DNA of 64,000 nt from an uncultured Clostridia bacterium (lineage in GTDB: Bacteria; Bacillota; Clostridia; Christensenellales; UBA1242), in assembly GCA_944372335.1 (NCBI GenBank), contig CALVYQ010000001.1, forward strand, positions 62,001 to 126,000, in the 5' to 3' direction. How positions within the stretch are numbered: the stretch's first letter is position 1; every line of letters begins with the position of its first letter. A program made the position numbers and the translations under genes. Shown in pieces: positions 35,538 to 44,051 of the stretch. The notes under the pieces were generated by a model. The model made no database searches. It saw nothing but the letters and a program-made list of their open reading frames with translations, and had not been told where the DNA came from.

Positions 35538-36893
35538 ATGGATAAGTCACATTTTTATGAGTTTGTAAACAGAATGATACTTCCGCTTTTTACAGGGTCG
35601 TATGTTGCGGGAGAAACTGAGTCATCTTCAAGAGATTTGGAGGTGGCGTTAGGCAAGGGTAATTCTGTGCTATTAAAGCCTAATAAAAGTGATGAATATA
35701 GGCTAATCTTAAAAAGAGGGCAACCATTTAAATCGTTTGAAGTGAATCTTATTAAAACTATTTTAGAAGAAATTTCTGTTTTAGCAGAGTCTGGGCTTGA
35801 AAATACCGTTTATCTACCAAAGTTACAAAACACTATCATTGAAAAAGCACTTATTGATAGCATAACATCTGATATTGCCTCAGAGACTATTATCGGTATA
35901 ATTTCCTCTCTCGATCGTTGGGCGACAAGAACGTATGAAGGTTCAAAAGTCTCTATGGGAATTTTTGTTAATCTGTCGAATATTGTCGATGATAGCAAAC
36001 AGGTAAATTACAGCGATATAATGAATAGTGACTTTTTTGTCAGAATAACAGACGGCATTTCTTCTTTTGTGGAATTTGACAGAAAGGGTAGTTTAATTGG
36101 GTACACAAATCTAAAAAATCCAAAATCAGCACCAACTGTTTCGCCTTATATCTTTGATAGAGTGGCAAGAAGTTGTAATGATAAGAGAGTGGGAATTGTG
36201 TTAACAACAAAGGGTGATATTTTGGTTTTTTATGCCCGTCAACTTATGTTTGCAAAACGCAATGGCAAGTGGTGTGTCTATTCTCACGATGAGATTATCA
36301 GGCTTTTATATAACAATGTTTCCTACACAGCAAAGCAGATTAGGCGAGCAATTTATAACACTGCACTAGACTGCTCCTTTGGTTATATGGGGGCATGCAT
36401 AATCTATTTAAATAAAGATAAGACAAAGGAAGCTCTCAAACAAATAAACATTGCCGATATAATTTCTGAAACGCATTTTGAAGAAAAAAAGCAAATGGAA
36501 CTTGCGGAGGCTTCTAAGTTATACAATATGTCTAATGCTCCTCAATTTGATGAAAATATTACTTTTGAAGAATATCTAACAAAATTCAATTGTGTCAAGG
36601 CAAAATCTATAAGGAACATCATTGCTGGCAGAAAGCTTTATGAGCTTGATAGAAAGTTATTAGAAAATTTGGTTGGTATTGATGGTGCAACGGTTGTAGA
36701 TTTTGATGGAACGATTATTGCTGTGGGGGCAATTTTGAAGATTGATGCTGGCAGTCTTGGTGGCGGTAGGCTGGCGGCAACAAAAAGTATGGCAAGATAT
36801 GGCGTTGGCATCAAAGTATCACAAGACGGCATCATGCAAGGCTTCAGTGCCGATAAGCATGGAAAAGTTAAACAAATTTTTAATGTTGGATAG
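35538..36893 (+). CDS. DisA-N (diadenylate cyclase)-like protein with changed motif
   Basis: 451 residues. The last about 75 residues resemble the DisA-N/DAC core: IDGATVVDFDGTIIAVGAIL has the DGA motif (382-384), and GGGRLAATKSMARYGVGIKVSQDG (about 408-431) replaces the usual GxRHRAA segment, losing the RHR residues that handle ATP. The upstream 300 residues have no recognised domain but contain a strand-rich region (RVGIVLTTKGDILVFYARQLMF). It may bind a nucleotide rather than make c-di-AMP, as predicted for the DACN-type sensor relatives of DisA-N. Followed by a bidirectional terminator. Confidence 0.65.
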   Translation: MDKSHFYEFVNRMILPLFTGSYVAGETESSSRDLEVALGKGNSVLLKPNKSDEYRLILKRGQPFKSFEVNLIKTILEEISVLAESGLENTVYLPKLQNTIIEKALIDSITSDIASETIIGIISSLDRWATRTYEGSKVSMGIFVNLSNIVDDSKQVNYSDIMNSDFFVRITDGISSFVEFDRKGSLIGYTNLKNPKSAPTVSPYIFDRVARSCNDKRVGIVLTTKGDILVFYARQLMFAKRNGKWCVYSHDEIIRLLYNNVSYTAKQIRRAIYNTALDCSFGYMGACIIYLNKDKTKEALKQINIADIISETHFEEKKQMELAEASKLYNMSNAPQFDENITFEEYLTKFNCVKAKSIRNIIAGRKLYELDRKLLENLVGIDGATVVDFDGTIIAVGAILKIDAGSLGGGRLAATKSMARYGVGIKVSQDGIMQGFSADKHGKVKQIFNVG

Positions 36894-36936
36894 AAGTTGT
36901 ATATAAAATAAAATTTATTAGATTTTATCATAAAAT

Positions 36937-36968
36937 AAAAACTTTATCAGTTTAGATAAAGTTTTTTT
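36937..36968. terminator. Bidirectional terminator
   Basis: Stem AAAACTTTATC/GATAAAGTTTT with AGTTTA loop and T-run; between convergent genes. Confidence 0.85.
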
Positions 36969-36995
36969 GATATTATAATGTATTCAAATTAGATT

Positions 36996-37454
36996 TTATC
37001 GTTCCATTTCCATTTTAGCATTTTCTGCATTCTTTTTGACTATAGGCTGAGTGTTAAGTTCTTTTATTGCATCTACAATTATTGGCTTGTTTTCTTTCTT
37101 TGCAATAATTTCTTTTAAAATTTCGTGAAAATCCTTTTCAAGTTCAAGAGGCGCAACTGCATAATCCAATTCATCAGATGTTGGAGTTAGTTCTTTTTTT
37201 TGTGAAGTTAGTTTATTGTCTTTTTCATCTGTCACAAAAATAAAGTTGTTTTTTATGCTATACATAGTCGGAAAATAAGGCTCCGGCTCTAGTGGTAAAT
37301 CAAGCAAATTTTTAATGCTTTTTCTAAACAAATTTCTTCCGTGTGCGGTTGAAAGAATAAGCGTGAGTTTTGCTTTGTCTGAAAGTTTGTTAAATTCATC
37401 TTTTGAAATTGATATTCTGTTTTCATCTCGTTCATATTTTCTATCGTAATTCAT
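36996..37454 (-). CDS. Unknown charged protein
   Basis: 152 residues, no membrane segment. Begins MNYDRKYERDENRISISKDEFNKLSDKAK and is otherwise Lys/Glu/Asn-rich. ATG at 37454 is chosen since AAAGGAGAG lies just upstream; an in-frame start 11 codons earlier falls at the -10 box. Not recognised. Divergent from rnpB, with back-to-back promoters. Confidence 0.7.
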   Translation of the reverse strand: MNYDRKYERDENRISISKDEFNKLSDKAKLTLILSTAHGRNLFRKSIKNLLDLPLEPEPYFPTMYSIKNNFIFVTDEKDNKLTSQKKELTPTSDELDYAVAPLELEKDFHEILKEIIAKKENKPIIVDAIKELNTQPIVKKNAENAKMEMER

Positions 37455-37477
37455 ATTTCTCTCCTTTTGTTGGTCAT

Positions 37478-37506
37478 ATTCTAACATAAAATTTAGTCAG
37501 TGTCAA
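37478..37506 (-). promoter_or_regulatory. Sigma-A promoter
   Basis: On the minus strand TTGACA (37501-37506), 17-nt spacer, TAGAAT (37478-37483). Confidence 0.8.
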
Positions 37507-37536
37507 TACTAGGTTAAGGAAGATTTTATATAAGAC

Positions 37537-37566
37537 TTGACAAAAGAGTGCAAATTTTAGTATAAT
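37537..37566 (+). promoter_or_regulatory. rnpB promoter
   Basis: TTGACA (37537-37542), 18-nt spacer, TATAAT (37561-37566), about 7 nt before the RNA start. Confidence 0.85.
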
Positions 37567-37572
37567 TAAGTG

Positions 37573-37908
37573 TCAGATAGACAGACGGTCACGGTTTATC
37601 GATTAACGATAAAGCGAGGAAAGTCCGAGCATCAAAAGAACAGGGTGCCAGTTAACGGCTGGTGGAGGCGACTCTAAGGATAGTGCAACAGAAATAGACT
37701 GCCTTTTGGCGATGGTGGAAAGGTAGGGTAAGAGCCTACCGGGGAAGTGGTAACACTTTTCGCTCTGTAAACCCCACCCGATGCAAGGTTAAGTTTGGGC
37801 GTATACGTGTTCTTTCATGTCCAACAAAAATACCGCTTGATTTTACCGGTGACGGTAAAACTAGAAAGATGACCGTTTGATACAGAACTCGGCTTATAGT
37901 CTATCTGA
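37573..37908 (+). ncRNA. rnpB: RNase P RNA
   Basis: Catalytic RNA that matures tRNA 5' ends. P1 pairs 37574-37582 with 37899-37907. The conserved cores are present: GAGGAAAGTCCGAGC, ACAGGGTGCC, the P4-region AGAGTA-like GGTAAGAGCCTACCGG, TAAACCCCA.CCGATGCAAG, and GATACAGAACTCGGCTTATAG near the 3' end. Length (about 336 nt) and layout fit bacterial type A (ancestral) RNase P RNA more than the Bacillus type B, as is usual for Clostridia. Terminator follows at 37909. Confidence 0.97.
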
Positions 37909-37935
37909 AAAAAACGCTTAATAGCGTTTTTATTT
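37909..37935 (+). terminator. Terminator of rnpB
   Basis: AAAAACGCT/AGCGTTTTT stem with TAAT loop and T-run. Confidence 0.9.
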
Positions 37936-37937
37936 TT

Positions 37938-38702
37938 TTATAAATTTAATTTATTATTTTTAAACATTCCAGAAAAAACTGCTTCACAGCCGGTGAGATA
38001 GATGCCGATTATTACTAATATAAAGCTATAATCAAAAGAATTAATAAAGTTTATAAAATCACCGGTCAAATTGAACCAACCAAAACTGAAGGCATATAGC
38101 ACAGCACCGATAGTAGATAGCAGTATGCCGAAAATCATAAGATAGTGCGTTTTAAATTTAGAACATAGGAACAAAATTGTAATCAAAGAATTGATAAGAT
38201 AAATCGCAAATAAAGCACTCTTCAAATCAAAGAATTCAGGCAAATACTCAGTTAGCACAAAGTATGCAATTAAACTTAGTGCCACACGAATAGCAATATT
38301 TAACACTTTTAAACCTGCACCTTTTGACAAAAGAAGCGTGTAGATAGCAAGCACAAGGGCAGAGGCGAGAAGGGAGTATAGCATAATGTCCTTAGCAAGC
38401 GTTATGTCACTAGGCAAGGTAGTATTTTCTAAACTATAAAGAAAGTAAATAGCTACGCAATATGCAGTTAATGATATTGTTATAAAAATACTTTTCTTGT
38501 TGATTTTGAGCAAGCATAGGCTCATTAAAAAAACTAGTCCGACAGCAACAATTTTAAAAATGTCGGCACTAAACCAATCTGCACCATCTATATTTATCTC
38601 TGGGCTAATAGCAACCAAGATTACGCTTGCCAAGATTAAAACGGTGAAGATTAGGAAAAATGTCAGCCTAACTTTACTTATTTGTCTTCCACTATTACTC
38701 AT
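37938..38702 (-). CDS. Unknown polytopic membrane protein
   Basis: 254 residues with about eight hydrophobic helices spaced through its length and hardly any loops; begins MSNSGRQISKVRLTFFLIFTVLILASVILV. No family recognised. On the minus strand the -10 box TATAAT lies 6 nt before the ATG, with TTGGTA 18 nt further up and no SD, so the mRNA is predicted to be leaderless. Confidence 0.7.
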   Translation of the reverse strand: MSNSGRQISKVRLTFFLIFTVLILASVILVAISPEINIDGADWFSADIFKIVAVGLVFLMSLCLLKINKKSIFITISLTAYCVAIYFLYSLENTTLPSDITLAKDIMLYSLLASALVLAIYTLLLSKGAGLKVLNIAIRVALSLIAYFVLTEYLPEFFDLKSALFAIYLINSLITILFLCSKFKTHYLMIFGILLSTIGAVLYAFSFGWFNLTGDFINFINSFDYSFILVIIGIYLTGCEAVFSGMFKNNKLNL

Positions 38703-38714
38703 ATCTCTATTATA

Positions 38715-39143
38715 TCAAATTTATATAATAAATACCAATAAAAACATTATGATTTTTGTAATTTTTTTGTTTTTCCTTTATCATCTTTACAAATTTAGGT
38801 GATATAAGGTTATATTGTCACAAAAATAAAGCTATTTGCATAACAAATAGTATGGAAAAAGAAAGGAAAAATATAAGGATAATTTGCATAAAAGCACCAC
38901 GTTGGATAGTACCATTTTTAAAATTTTTTTTGAAAGATAAAAAAGATATACAGTAATTTTCGATAATTATAATAAAAAATGGCGAATTTTCGGCATAATT
39001 TGCATTTTTTGCCGTCAAAATGACGTCACAATTTTCGTAATTGTAAAATATTGTAAAAATCATTAAAAAATAAATGGCATAAACTTTGACTTTGCCATTT
39101 TTTATTATTTATAATTTTTCATGGTTACAAAGGAGAGTAAATT
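38715..39143. other. Intergenic region, no gene seen
   Basis: About 430 bases. It holds the promoter of the minus-strand gene at its left end, short inverted repeats around 38990-39030 (CGGCA/TTGCCG), and a terminator-like hairpin AAATGGCA/TGCCATTT followed by T6 at 39072-39104, which ends some plus-strand transcript before the next gene. A small noncoding RNA or an attenuated leader is possible; I see no sequence I recognise. Confidence 0.4.
39072..39104 (+). terminator. Terminator-like hairpin upstream of the HTH gene
   Basis: 8-bp arms 39072-39079 with 39093-39100, then Ts; no coding gene lies directly before it on this strand. Confidence 0.65.
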
Positions 39144-39641
39144 ATGAAAGAAAATATTTGGTCAAAGACAATCCTAGGTGTATATAGACATTTAGAGGCG
39201 GTTGCAGATGCTATTGACAAGATTATTTTAAAGACGGCATTAAATTCTTATCATTTTTCTTTAAATACTAATGATGTTTATCAAACTTCAAATAAGCTTA
39301 TAGAACTAGGAGAACGAAAGGTAACTCTTATTAATCTCAAACTCTTGGTGGAAGATGTGCTTTTTAAGATGGAGCAGAAAGATGCTGATATTCTCATTTG
39401 CAGATATGTTGAAAACATGAAGTTTAAAGACATCGCATTTGAAAAAAAGATAGGAATGCGAACGGTTTTTAGAAGATTGGAAAAGGCAGAGAATATGTTT
39501 AATAAAAAACTCTTAAGTCTTGGTTACACAAGTTTGAAGTTAAAAAATATGCTTAAAGATGAAGCTTGGATATTAAATCATTATGAAAATATTGCATCTT
39601 CTAAGAATGAGGAATTGTCAGTGAAAAGTATAGCGTTATAA
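39144..39641 (+). CDS. Sigma-region-4-like HTH protein
   Basis: 165 residues. The middle (about 100-140) DILICRYVENMKFKDIAFEKKIGMRTVFRRLEKAENMF reads as a sigma region 4/phage late-regulator type helix-turn-helix; the N-terminal half is helical and has no sigma region 2. Such proteins are common as phage transcription regulators and as lineage-specific regulators in Clostridia. SD AAGGAG. It lies 0.9 kb before the terminase gene, in the same direction but separated by an opposite-strand gene. Confidence 0.65.
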   Translation: MKENIWSKTILGVYRHLEAVADAIDKIILKTALNSYHFSLNTNDVYQTSNKLIELGERKVTLINLKLLVEDVLFKMEQKDADILICRYVENMKFKDIAFEKKIGMRTVFRRLEKAENMFNKKLLSLGYTSLKLKNMLKDEAWILNHYENIASSKNEELSVKSIAL

Positions 39642-39663
39642 CTTCGAGTTAGTATGCTTTAAG

Positions 39664-40425
39664 TTATAAATCACCGTCATCAAATTCAAAGTAATCTCCG
39701 TGATGCACCTTTCTTATCTTCTTTTCTGGTTTTGACTTAGATTTTGTTAATTTGTTTGGCTTGATTAGGAAAAATAATATAAAAACGCTAGGAACAGTTA
39801 TTGCAATAATTAAAAGCACTTTTGTGCCTGTGGAGAGAGAGTTAAATTGAGGGGTAGCATCAGTTAAGACACTTTCATCGACCTCTTCAAATTCTTCTGT
39901 GTTAATTACAATTTCTGGTAAACTGTTGGCTATCTCTGAATAGATGTAGCCGTGATAGATAATTCCGTTGACATTTGCAGAAGCGTAATACCATATATCA
40001 CTTTTATCGCTGACTCTTTCGCCAGAGATAGAGCCATAGTAAGAGAACTGTTGTTCATCAACCTCACAATATGCACTAGAATTTGTGCTAGGTAGCTCAT
40101 ATAGATAATAAGGTGTAAATATAGAAAATGATGTGTTTAAATATGGTGTGTTAGGCGTTCCCTCCATAAGGCGAACTTCACTTTTTAAAACATAGCCTGT
40201 TAAGTCTTTGTAAGTCACAGCATAGTAGCTTTCAGACACATCATTGATTTTGACAAAATAGGAATATGGCAGTTGAAAAAGTGGAGAAGTTGACGATGGA
40301 GAAGAATAAAGATAGACATTCTCGGAGGCAATCTTTCCATAAAATTCGCCATCTACCTCGGCATACACGGTGTGATTATAAGTTGGCAATAAGATAAATA
40401 AGAGTAAAATTAAAAGTTTTTTCAT
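39664..40425 (-). CDS. Secreted SH3-like protein with C-terminal membrane anchor
   Basis: 253 residues. Signal peptide MKKLLILLLFILLPTYNHTVYA, an SH3-type repeat (GKIASENVYLYSSPSSTSPLFQL through YKDLTGYVLKSEVRL), a second degenerate one (FSIFTPYYLYELPSTNSSAYCEV to YGYIYSEI-like HGYIYSEIA), and a membrane helix about 205-228 followed by a basic tail. Probably faces the cell wall. TATAAT lies 6 nt before the ATG, without SD (leaderless). It overlaps nothing but separates the HTH and terminase genes. Confidence 0.75.
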   Translation of the reverse strand: MKKLLILLLFILLPTYNHTVYAEVDGEFYGKIASENVYLYSSPSSTSPLFQLPYSYFVKINDVSESYYAVTYKDLTGYVLKSEVRLMEGTPNTPYLNTSFSIFTPYYLYELPSTNSSAYCEVDEQQFSYYGSISGERVSDKSDIWYYASANVNGIIYHGYIYSEIANSLPEIVINTEEFEEVDESVLTDATPQFNSLSTGTKVLLIIAITVPSVFILFFLIKPNKLTKSKSKPEKKIRKVHHGDYFEFDDGDL

Positions 40426-40510
40426 AGCTAAATTATAAGCTTAATGTTTTGGTGCTTGATAAGAGAAATTTGTCTAATTCTATAACAAAAATTATTTTTT
40501 TGGAGATAAT

Positions 40511-41926
40511 ATGGAAGATACCATTTTGAATATTTTAAAAATTGAAACAGAGATAAAATATAGGAAAAACTTACCGATTTTTCGATATAACAAAGGAAAG
40601 TTGGTTCATGAAAAACAGTTGATTTTTCATAAGTGTAAAAAAAGAAATCGTTGGGTATTTGGTGGAAACAGGTCAGGAAAAACGGAATGTGGTGCAGTTG
40701 AGGTTGTCTATTTGGCACTTGGTATTCACCCATACAAGAAAAACAAAGTGACGGAAGGTTGGGTGGTGTCACTTTCAAGACAGGTGCAAAGAGATGTTGC
40801 ACAGCAAAAGATTTTATACTATCTTCCGCCGTCTGCTATTGAAAAGGTGGTTATGGTGTCAGGTGCTCAAGGAAGTGCAGATAGTGGCATCATAGACTTT
40901 ATTTTGGTTAAAAGCGAATGCGGTGGGCTCAGCAAAATAGGCTTTAAATCATGCGACCAAGGCAGGGAAAAATTCCAAGGAACAAGCCTAGACTATGTCT
41001 GGTTTGATGAAGAGCCTCCTTATGATATCTATCAAGAATGTCGTATGCGAGTTTTGGATAGGCGGGGAGAAATCTTTGGAACAATGACGCCACTTAAAGG
41101 CCTCACTTGGGTGTATAATACTATATACCTTAATGAAAATGATGACAGCGAGGTGTGGTATGAACAAATTGAGTGGGCGGACAACCCATACCTATCAAAA
41201 GAAGAAATAGAAAGTATGACAAAGTCGATGTCGGCAGAGGAAGTGGAGGCAAGGCGATATGGCAAGTTTATAAATACCAGCGGTCTTGTTTATAGTGAAT
41301 TTGATGAGAATGTTCATGTGATAGAACCTTTTGACGTGCCGGTTGAATGGCAGGATAATATCTCCATTGACCCGGGATTACATAATCCACTTTCTGCTCA
41401 CTTTTATGCTGTCGATTTTGATGGTAATGTCTATGTTGTTGCTGAGCACTTTGAGAGTGAAAAAGATGTCTCATATCATGCGAATTGTATTAAAAATATT
41501 GCAGATAGATTGCACTGGAAGCGGAATAGCTCTGGAAAACTATCCGCACTTATCGACCCGGCAGCAAGTCAAAGAACACTATCAAGTGAAAAGACGGTGG
41601 TGGAGCTTTTTAGTGAGAATGGTATAAACGTCAACACAAAGGTCAACAAGGATATGTTCTCAGGAATTGCAACAGTGAAAAGCTATTTAAAATCGGCAGA
41701 CGGCCGTGTGCGACTTTATATCTTTAAAAACTGCGTCAATCTTATCCGTGAGTTTAAATCATATTGGTGGGGCGATGGTGACAATCCAATAAAAAAAGAC
41801 GACCACGCATTAGATGAGCTTCGCTATTATTTAATGACAAAGCCTAAGAATACACCAAAAGTGAAAAAGACAGAAATACAAAAAGACAAAGAACGCCTTG
41901 CGAGGCGGTTAAGATTAAATAGGTAA
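40511..41926 (+). CDS. Solitary phage-type terminase large subunit
   Basis: 471 residues, a complete TerL: Walker A GGNRSGKTE (51-59), Walker B VWFDEE (163-168), coupling motif GTMTPLKG (190-197), and the RNase H-like nuclease with SIDPG (Asp287), IDPAA (Asp349) and DDHALDELRY (Asp430/431, 435). In phages it packages DNA into the capsid and cuts concatemers. Here no small terminase, portal, capsid or tail gene is nearby; neighbours are cell-surface and sporulation genes. SD GGAGATA. Intact motifs in an isolated gene suggest either domestication or a recent remnant. Confidence 0.88.
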   Translation: MEDTILNILKIETEIKYRKNLPIFRYNKGKLVHEKQLIFHKCKKRNRWVFGGNRSGKTECGAVEVVYLALGIHPYKKNKVTEGWVVSLSRQVQRDVAQQKILYYLPPSAIEKVVMVSGAQGSADSGIIDFILVKSECGGLSKIGFKSCDQGREKFQGTSLDYVWFDEEPPYDIYQECRMRVLDRRGEIFGTMTPLKGLTWVYNTIYLNENDDSEVWYEQIEWADNPYLSKEEIESMTKSMSAEEVEARRYGKFINTSGLVYSEFDENVHVIEPFDVPVEWQDNISIDPGLHNPLSAHFYAVDFDGNVYVVAEHFESEKDVSYHANCIKNIADRLHWKRNSSGKLSALIDPAASQRTLSSEKTVVELFSENGINVNTKVNKDMFSGIATVKSYLKSADGRVRLYIFKNCVNLIREFKSYWWGDGDNPIKKDDHALDELRYYLMTKPKNTPKVKKTEIQKDKERLARRLRLNR

Positions 41927-41954
41927 AACAATTGATACAAAATCTATAAATAAA

Positions 41955-41992
41955 AATTGCATACTACACCATATATTGTGTGGTATGCAATA
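41955..41992. terminator. Bidirectional terminator (family member B)
   Basis: ATTGCATAC/GTATGCAAT arms (41956-41964 with 41983-41991) plus inner ACAC/GTGT, between convergent genes. Contains the reverse complement of the 15-nt motif in the palindrome at 12361. Confidence 0.85.
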
Positions 41993-41995
41993 AAT

Positions 41996-42808
41996 TTAAG
42001 ATGCTCTGAGTGGGCTTATAGTTAATATAAGGGCTGTAAGAATATTAGTTTCATCTTCCGCTTCCGTTGTTAAGTCAAACGAACAGAAAAGAACAATATC
42101 TCCATTTGTTTCAAAAGTAATATCAACACCATCTTGCTCGTCAGAAGTTCCATACGTTAGTGTGATATCTTTGGTTGTTTTAAATTTGCCTGTTGAAAAT
42201 TCAAAATATACATGATATGGCTGGGTGGAAAGACTAAATACATCACGAATATCTTGAAAACTTGTGGTGGTATTTAAAAAGCCATGGTTAGTTAAATTAA
42301 TTATATTGCGACGATTGAGAACATTTTCTCCAATGCTTATTGATAGTGCTCCCATGCAGGTGATATCTTGATTTTCAATATTTTCCTCTGGGATATTTTC
42401 ATTTTCAGCATATTCAACAACACGATAAGAGGACACGGTGTAATACATTTGTCTATTATCTTCAAAAATAGCTGTATAGTTGTCACTCGTGTATGAGGAG
42501 GCTGTGAATGATAATGTGCTTGTCATGCTGTCTGCTGATGTCTCAATTGTGTAGGCGTTGTCACTTATTAAAATAGTTTTATTTTGATATACCCACGCAA
42601 TGAATCTATAATTATTTACCCCACGGGCAGTCAATGTCACTCTGCTTCCACTATCATATCTGCCCATACCCGTCACATTACCATTTTGACAGTTGGTGGT
42701 GGCGGTTATATTGTGAGTTTGTGTTTCTCCGCACCCAACCAAAATAAAAATAGGAGCGATAAGAATAACTATCAACAACAAAAGACTTTTTTTAGATAAT
42801 GCTTTCAT
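41996..42808 (-). CDS. Putative lipoprotein with bacterial-repeat module
   Basis: 270 residues. Lipoprotein signal MKALSKKSLLLLIVILIAPIFILVGC with lipobox LVGC. The following module, CQNGNVTGMGRYDSGSRVTLTARGVNNYRFIAWVYQ ... YTAIFED, is the Gly-x-Val / GxxVTLTA / FxxW pattern of the short extracellular repeat common in Bacillota surface proteins. The C-terminal half is unassigned. SD AAGGAGC. Converges on the terminase gene. Confidence 0.8.
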   Translation of the reverse strand: MKALSKKSLLLLIVILIAPIFILVGCGETQTHNITATTNCQNGNVTGMGRYDSGSRVTLTARGVNNYRFIAWVYQNKTILISDNAYTIETSADSMTSTLSFTASSYTSDNYTAIFEDNRQMYYTVSSYRVVEYAENENIPEENIENQDITCMGALSISIGENVLNRRNIINLTNHGFLNTTTSFQDIRDVFSLSTQPYHVYFEFSTGKFKTTKDITLTYGTSDEQDGVDITFETNGDIVLFCSFDLTTEAEDETNILTALILTISPLRAS

Positions 42809-43036
42809 TTTTTTGCTCCTTTTATTATAAATTAATATGTGCCGTAATCTCGATTAAATTATGTAATATTCTAAATATATATTAACTCAAAAAAATAATT
42901 AATGTCAAATATTTAACATAAATAAAAAAATTTAGAGTAATTTTAATTTCCTTGCATAAAATAGAACTATCAGATTGGAAATAAATTTCTAAATGTGTTT
43001 ATATTGCCGTTTGAAATTTATTTATAAGGAGCTTTT

Positions 43037-43777
43037 ATGTGGGAATTTTGCTTATCAACATATAAACTAGAGGTGGCACGAAGCGTCTTTCAGGCAATGA
43101 AAGAGGAACTTGGTGATTATCAAACAGTGCTAACTTGCTATGAAAAATATGGCATTTTTAATATTATGTTTGCTTGCCCTTTGGAAGAAAAAAATAGGCT
43201 TTCCACGCTTTTAGAGCAGAATATCATAAAGGTCATCTGTTCTTTTTATAAAGAAAATTTTTTAAAGGATAATTTGTGTTTGCCGAGCCACGAAAAGATA
43301 AGTTTAATGGCATTTAAAAAAGCCCTTATGAATTTTGATAGAGAGACAGATTTATATATCATCAGTAAGAACTTAGAACTTAAAAGCACATTAAACCTCG
43401 ATTCCTTTTATGAATTTAAATTGAAGGCACTTCGTGATAAGTGGGGCGAGCTTGTGCTACTTGCAAATGAGAATAGTGAATATTTAATTGGTGATGAGGC
43501 TTTCTATGATTTACTTAAATTTTTAGTTGATAATTTAGAAATAAGAGAAAACGAAATTTCTGTGTTTGAAAAAGAAAATGGCTACAGTATTATGGCAGAC
43601 GAGTGCTTTGAAAGTTTAAACAATGAAGCATTAGTATCTACTCTAATTGAGCTTTCTCCAAAGAAAATCAATTTCTATTGTGATAAAGAAGATGCCACTG
43701 TCAATTTTTTAACTAAAATATTTTCTGAACGCATTAAAGTTAATTATAATAGGAGTATGGAAAAAATATTTTCTTAA
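43037..43777 (+). CDS. ytxC: Sporulation protein YtxC
   Basis: 246 residues. The region SLMAFKKALMNFDRETDLYIISKNLELKSTLNLDSFYEFKLKALRDKWGELVLLANEN matches the YtxC family pattern of a Phe-rich helical core ending in LxxxW. Position directly upstream of thrS is the same as in Bacillus, which supports the call. Role in sporulation unknown. SD AAGGAGC. Confidence 0.8.
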   Translation: MWEFCLSTYKLEVARSVFQAMKEELGDYQTVLTCYEKYGIFNIMFACPLEEKNRLSTLLEQNIIKVICSFYKENFLKDNLCLPSHEKISLMAFKKALMNFDRETDLYIISKNLELKSTLNLDSFYEFKLKALRDKWGELVLLANENSEYLIGDEAFYDLLKFLVDNLEIRENEISVFEKENGYSIMADECFESLNNEALVSTLIELSPKKINFYCDKEDATVNFLTKIFSERIKVNYNRSMEKIFS

Positions 43778-43783
43778 AACGCT

Positions 43784-43812
43784 TGACAATAATTTTAGAG
43801 AGGAATATAATA
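43784..43812 (+). promoter_or_regulatory. thrS promoter
   Basis: TTGACA (43784-43789), 17-nt spacer, TATAAT (43807-43812), directly before the T-box leader. Confidence 0.9.
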
Positions 43813-44020
43813 AAAGTGCATTTAGTGAAAGACAAGTAGTTTTAAGTTGTCGTGCATAGAGAAGAGTTGTTTGGTGAAAAACTTTGACGAGGCTTAAAAA
43901 TGAAACCACTTTTGCGTTTGAAGATGCTTCTAAAAGAGTGGCACGAATTTCGTGCAATTAAGGTGGAACCACGGTTTTTTAATCGTCCTTAAAAACAAGT
44001 TTGTTTTAAGGGCGTTTTTT
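43813..44020 (+). promoter_or_regulatory. T-box riboswitch (threonine) with terminator
   Basis: Leader that senses uncharged tRNA. Stem I is closed by AAAAGTG (43814 on) with CACTTTT; just before the 3' arm, TGAAACCA offers ACC (Thr) as specifier codon. The T-box core AAGGTGGAACCACGG (about 43960-43974) carries the TGGA bulge that pairs with the tRNA acceptor end. A strong terminator, CGTCCTTAAAA with TTTTAAGGGCG and T6 (43984-44020), precedes thrS. Uncharged tRNA-Thr should favour antitermination. Confidence 0.92.
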
Positions 44021-44051
44021 GTTACTCTTAAAACTAAAAAGGAGAAAAAAT

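Noticed and set aside
38818..39063. 81-codon minus-strand frame
   Set aside because: No SD, odd composition, repeats of the AT-rich background; likely noncoding.
41996..42808. Lipoprotein next to the terminase as a phage superinfection-exclusion gene
   Set aside because: Its repeat module is typical of ordinary Bacillota surface proteins and other such genes lie elsewhere in the window.
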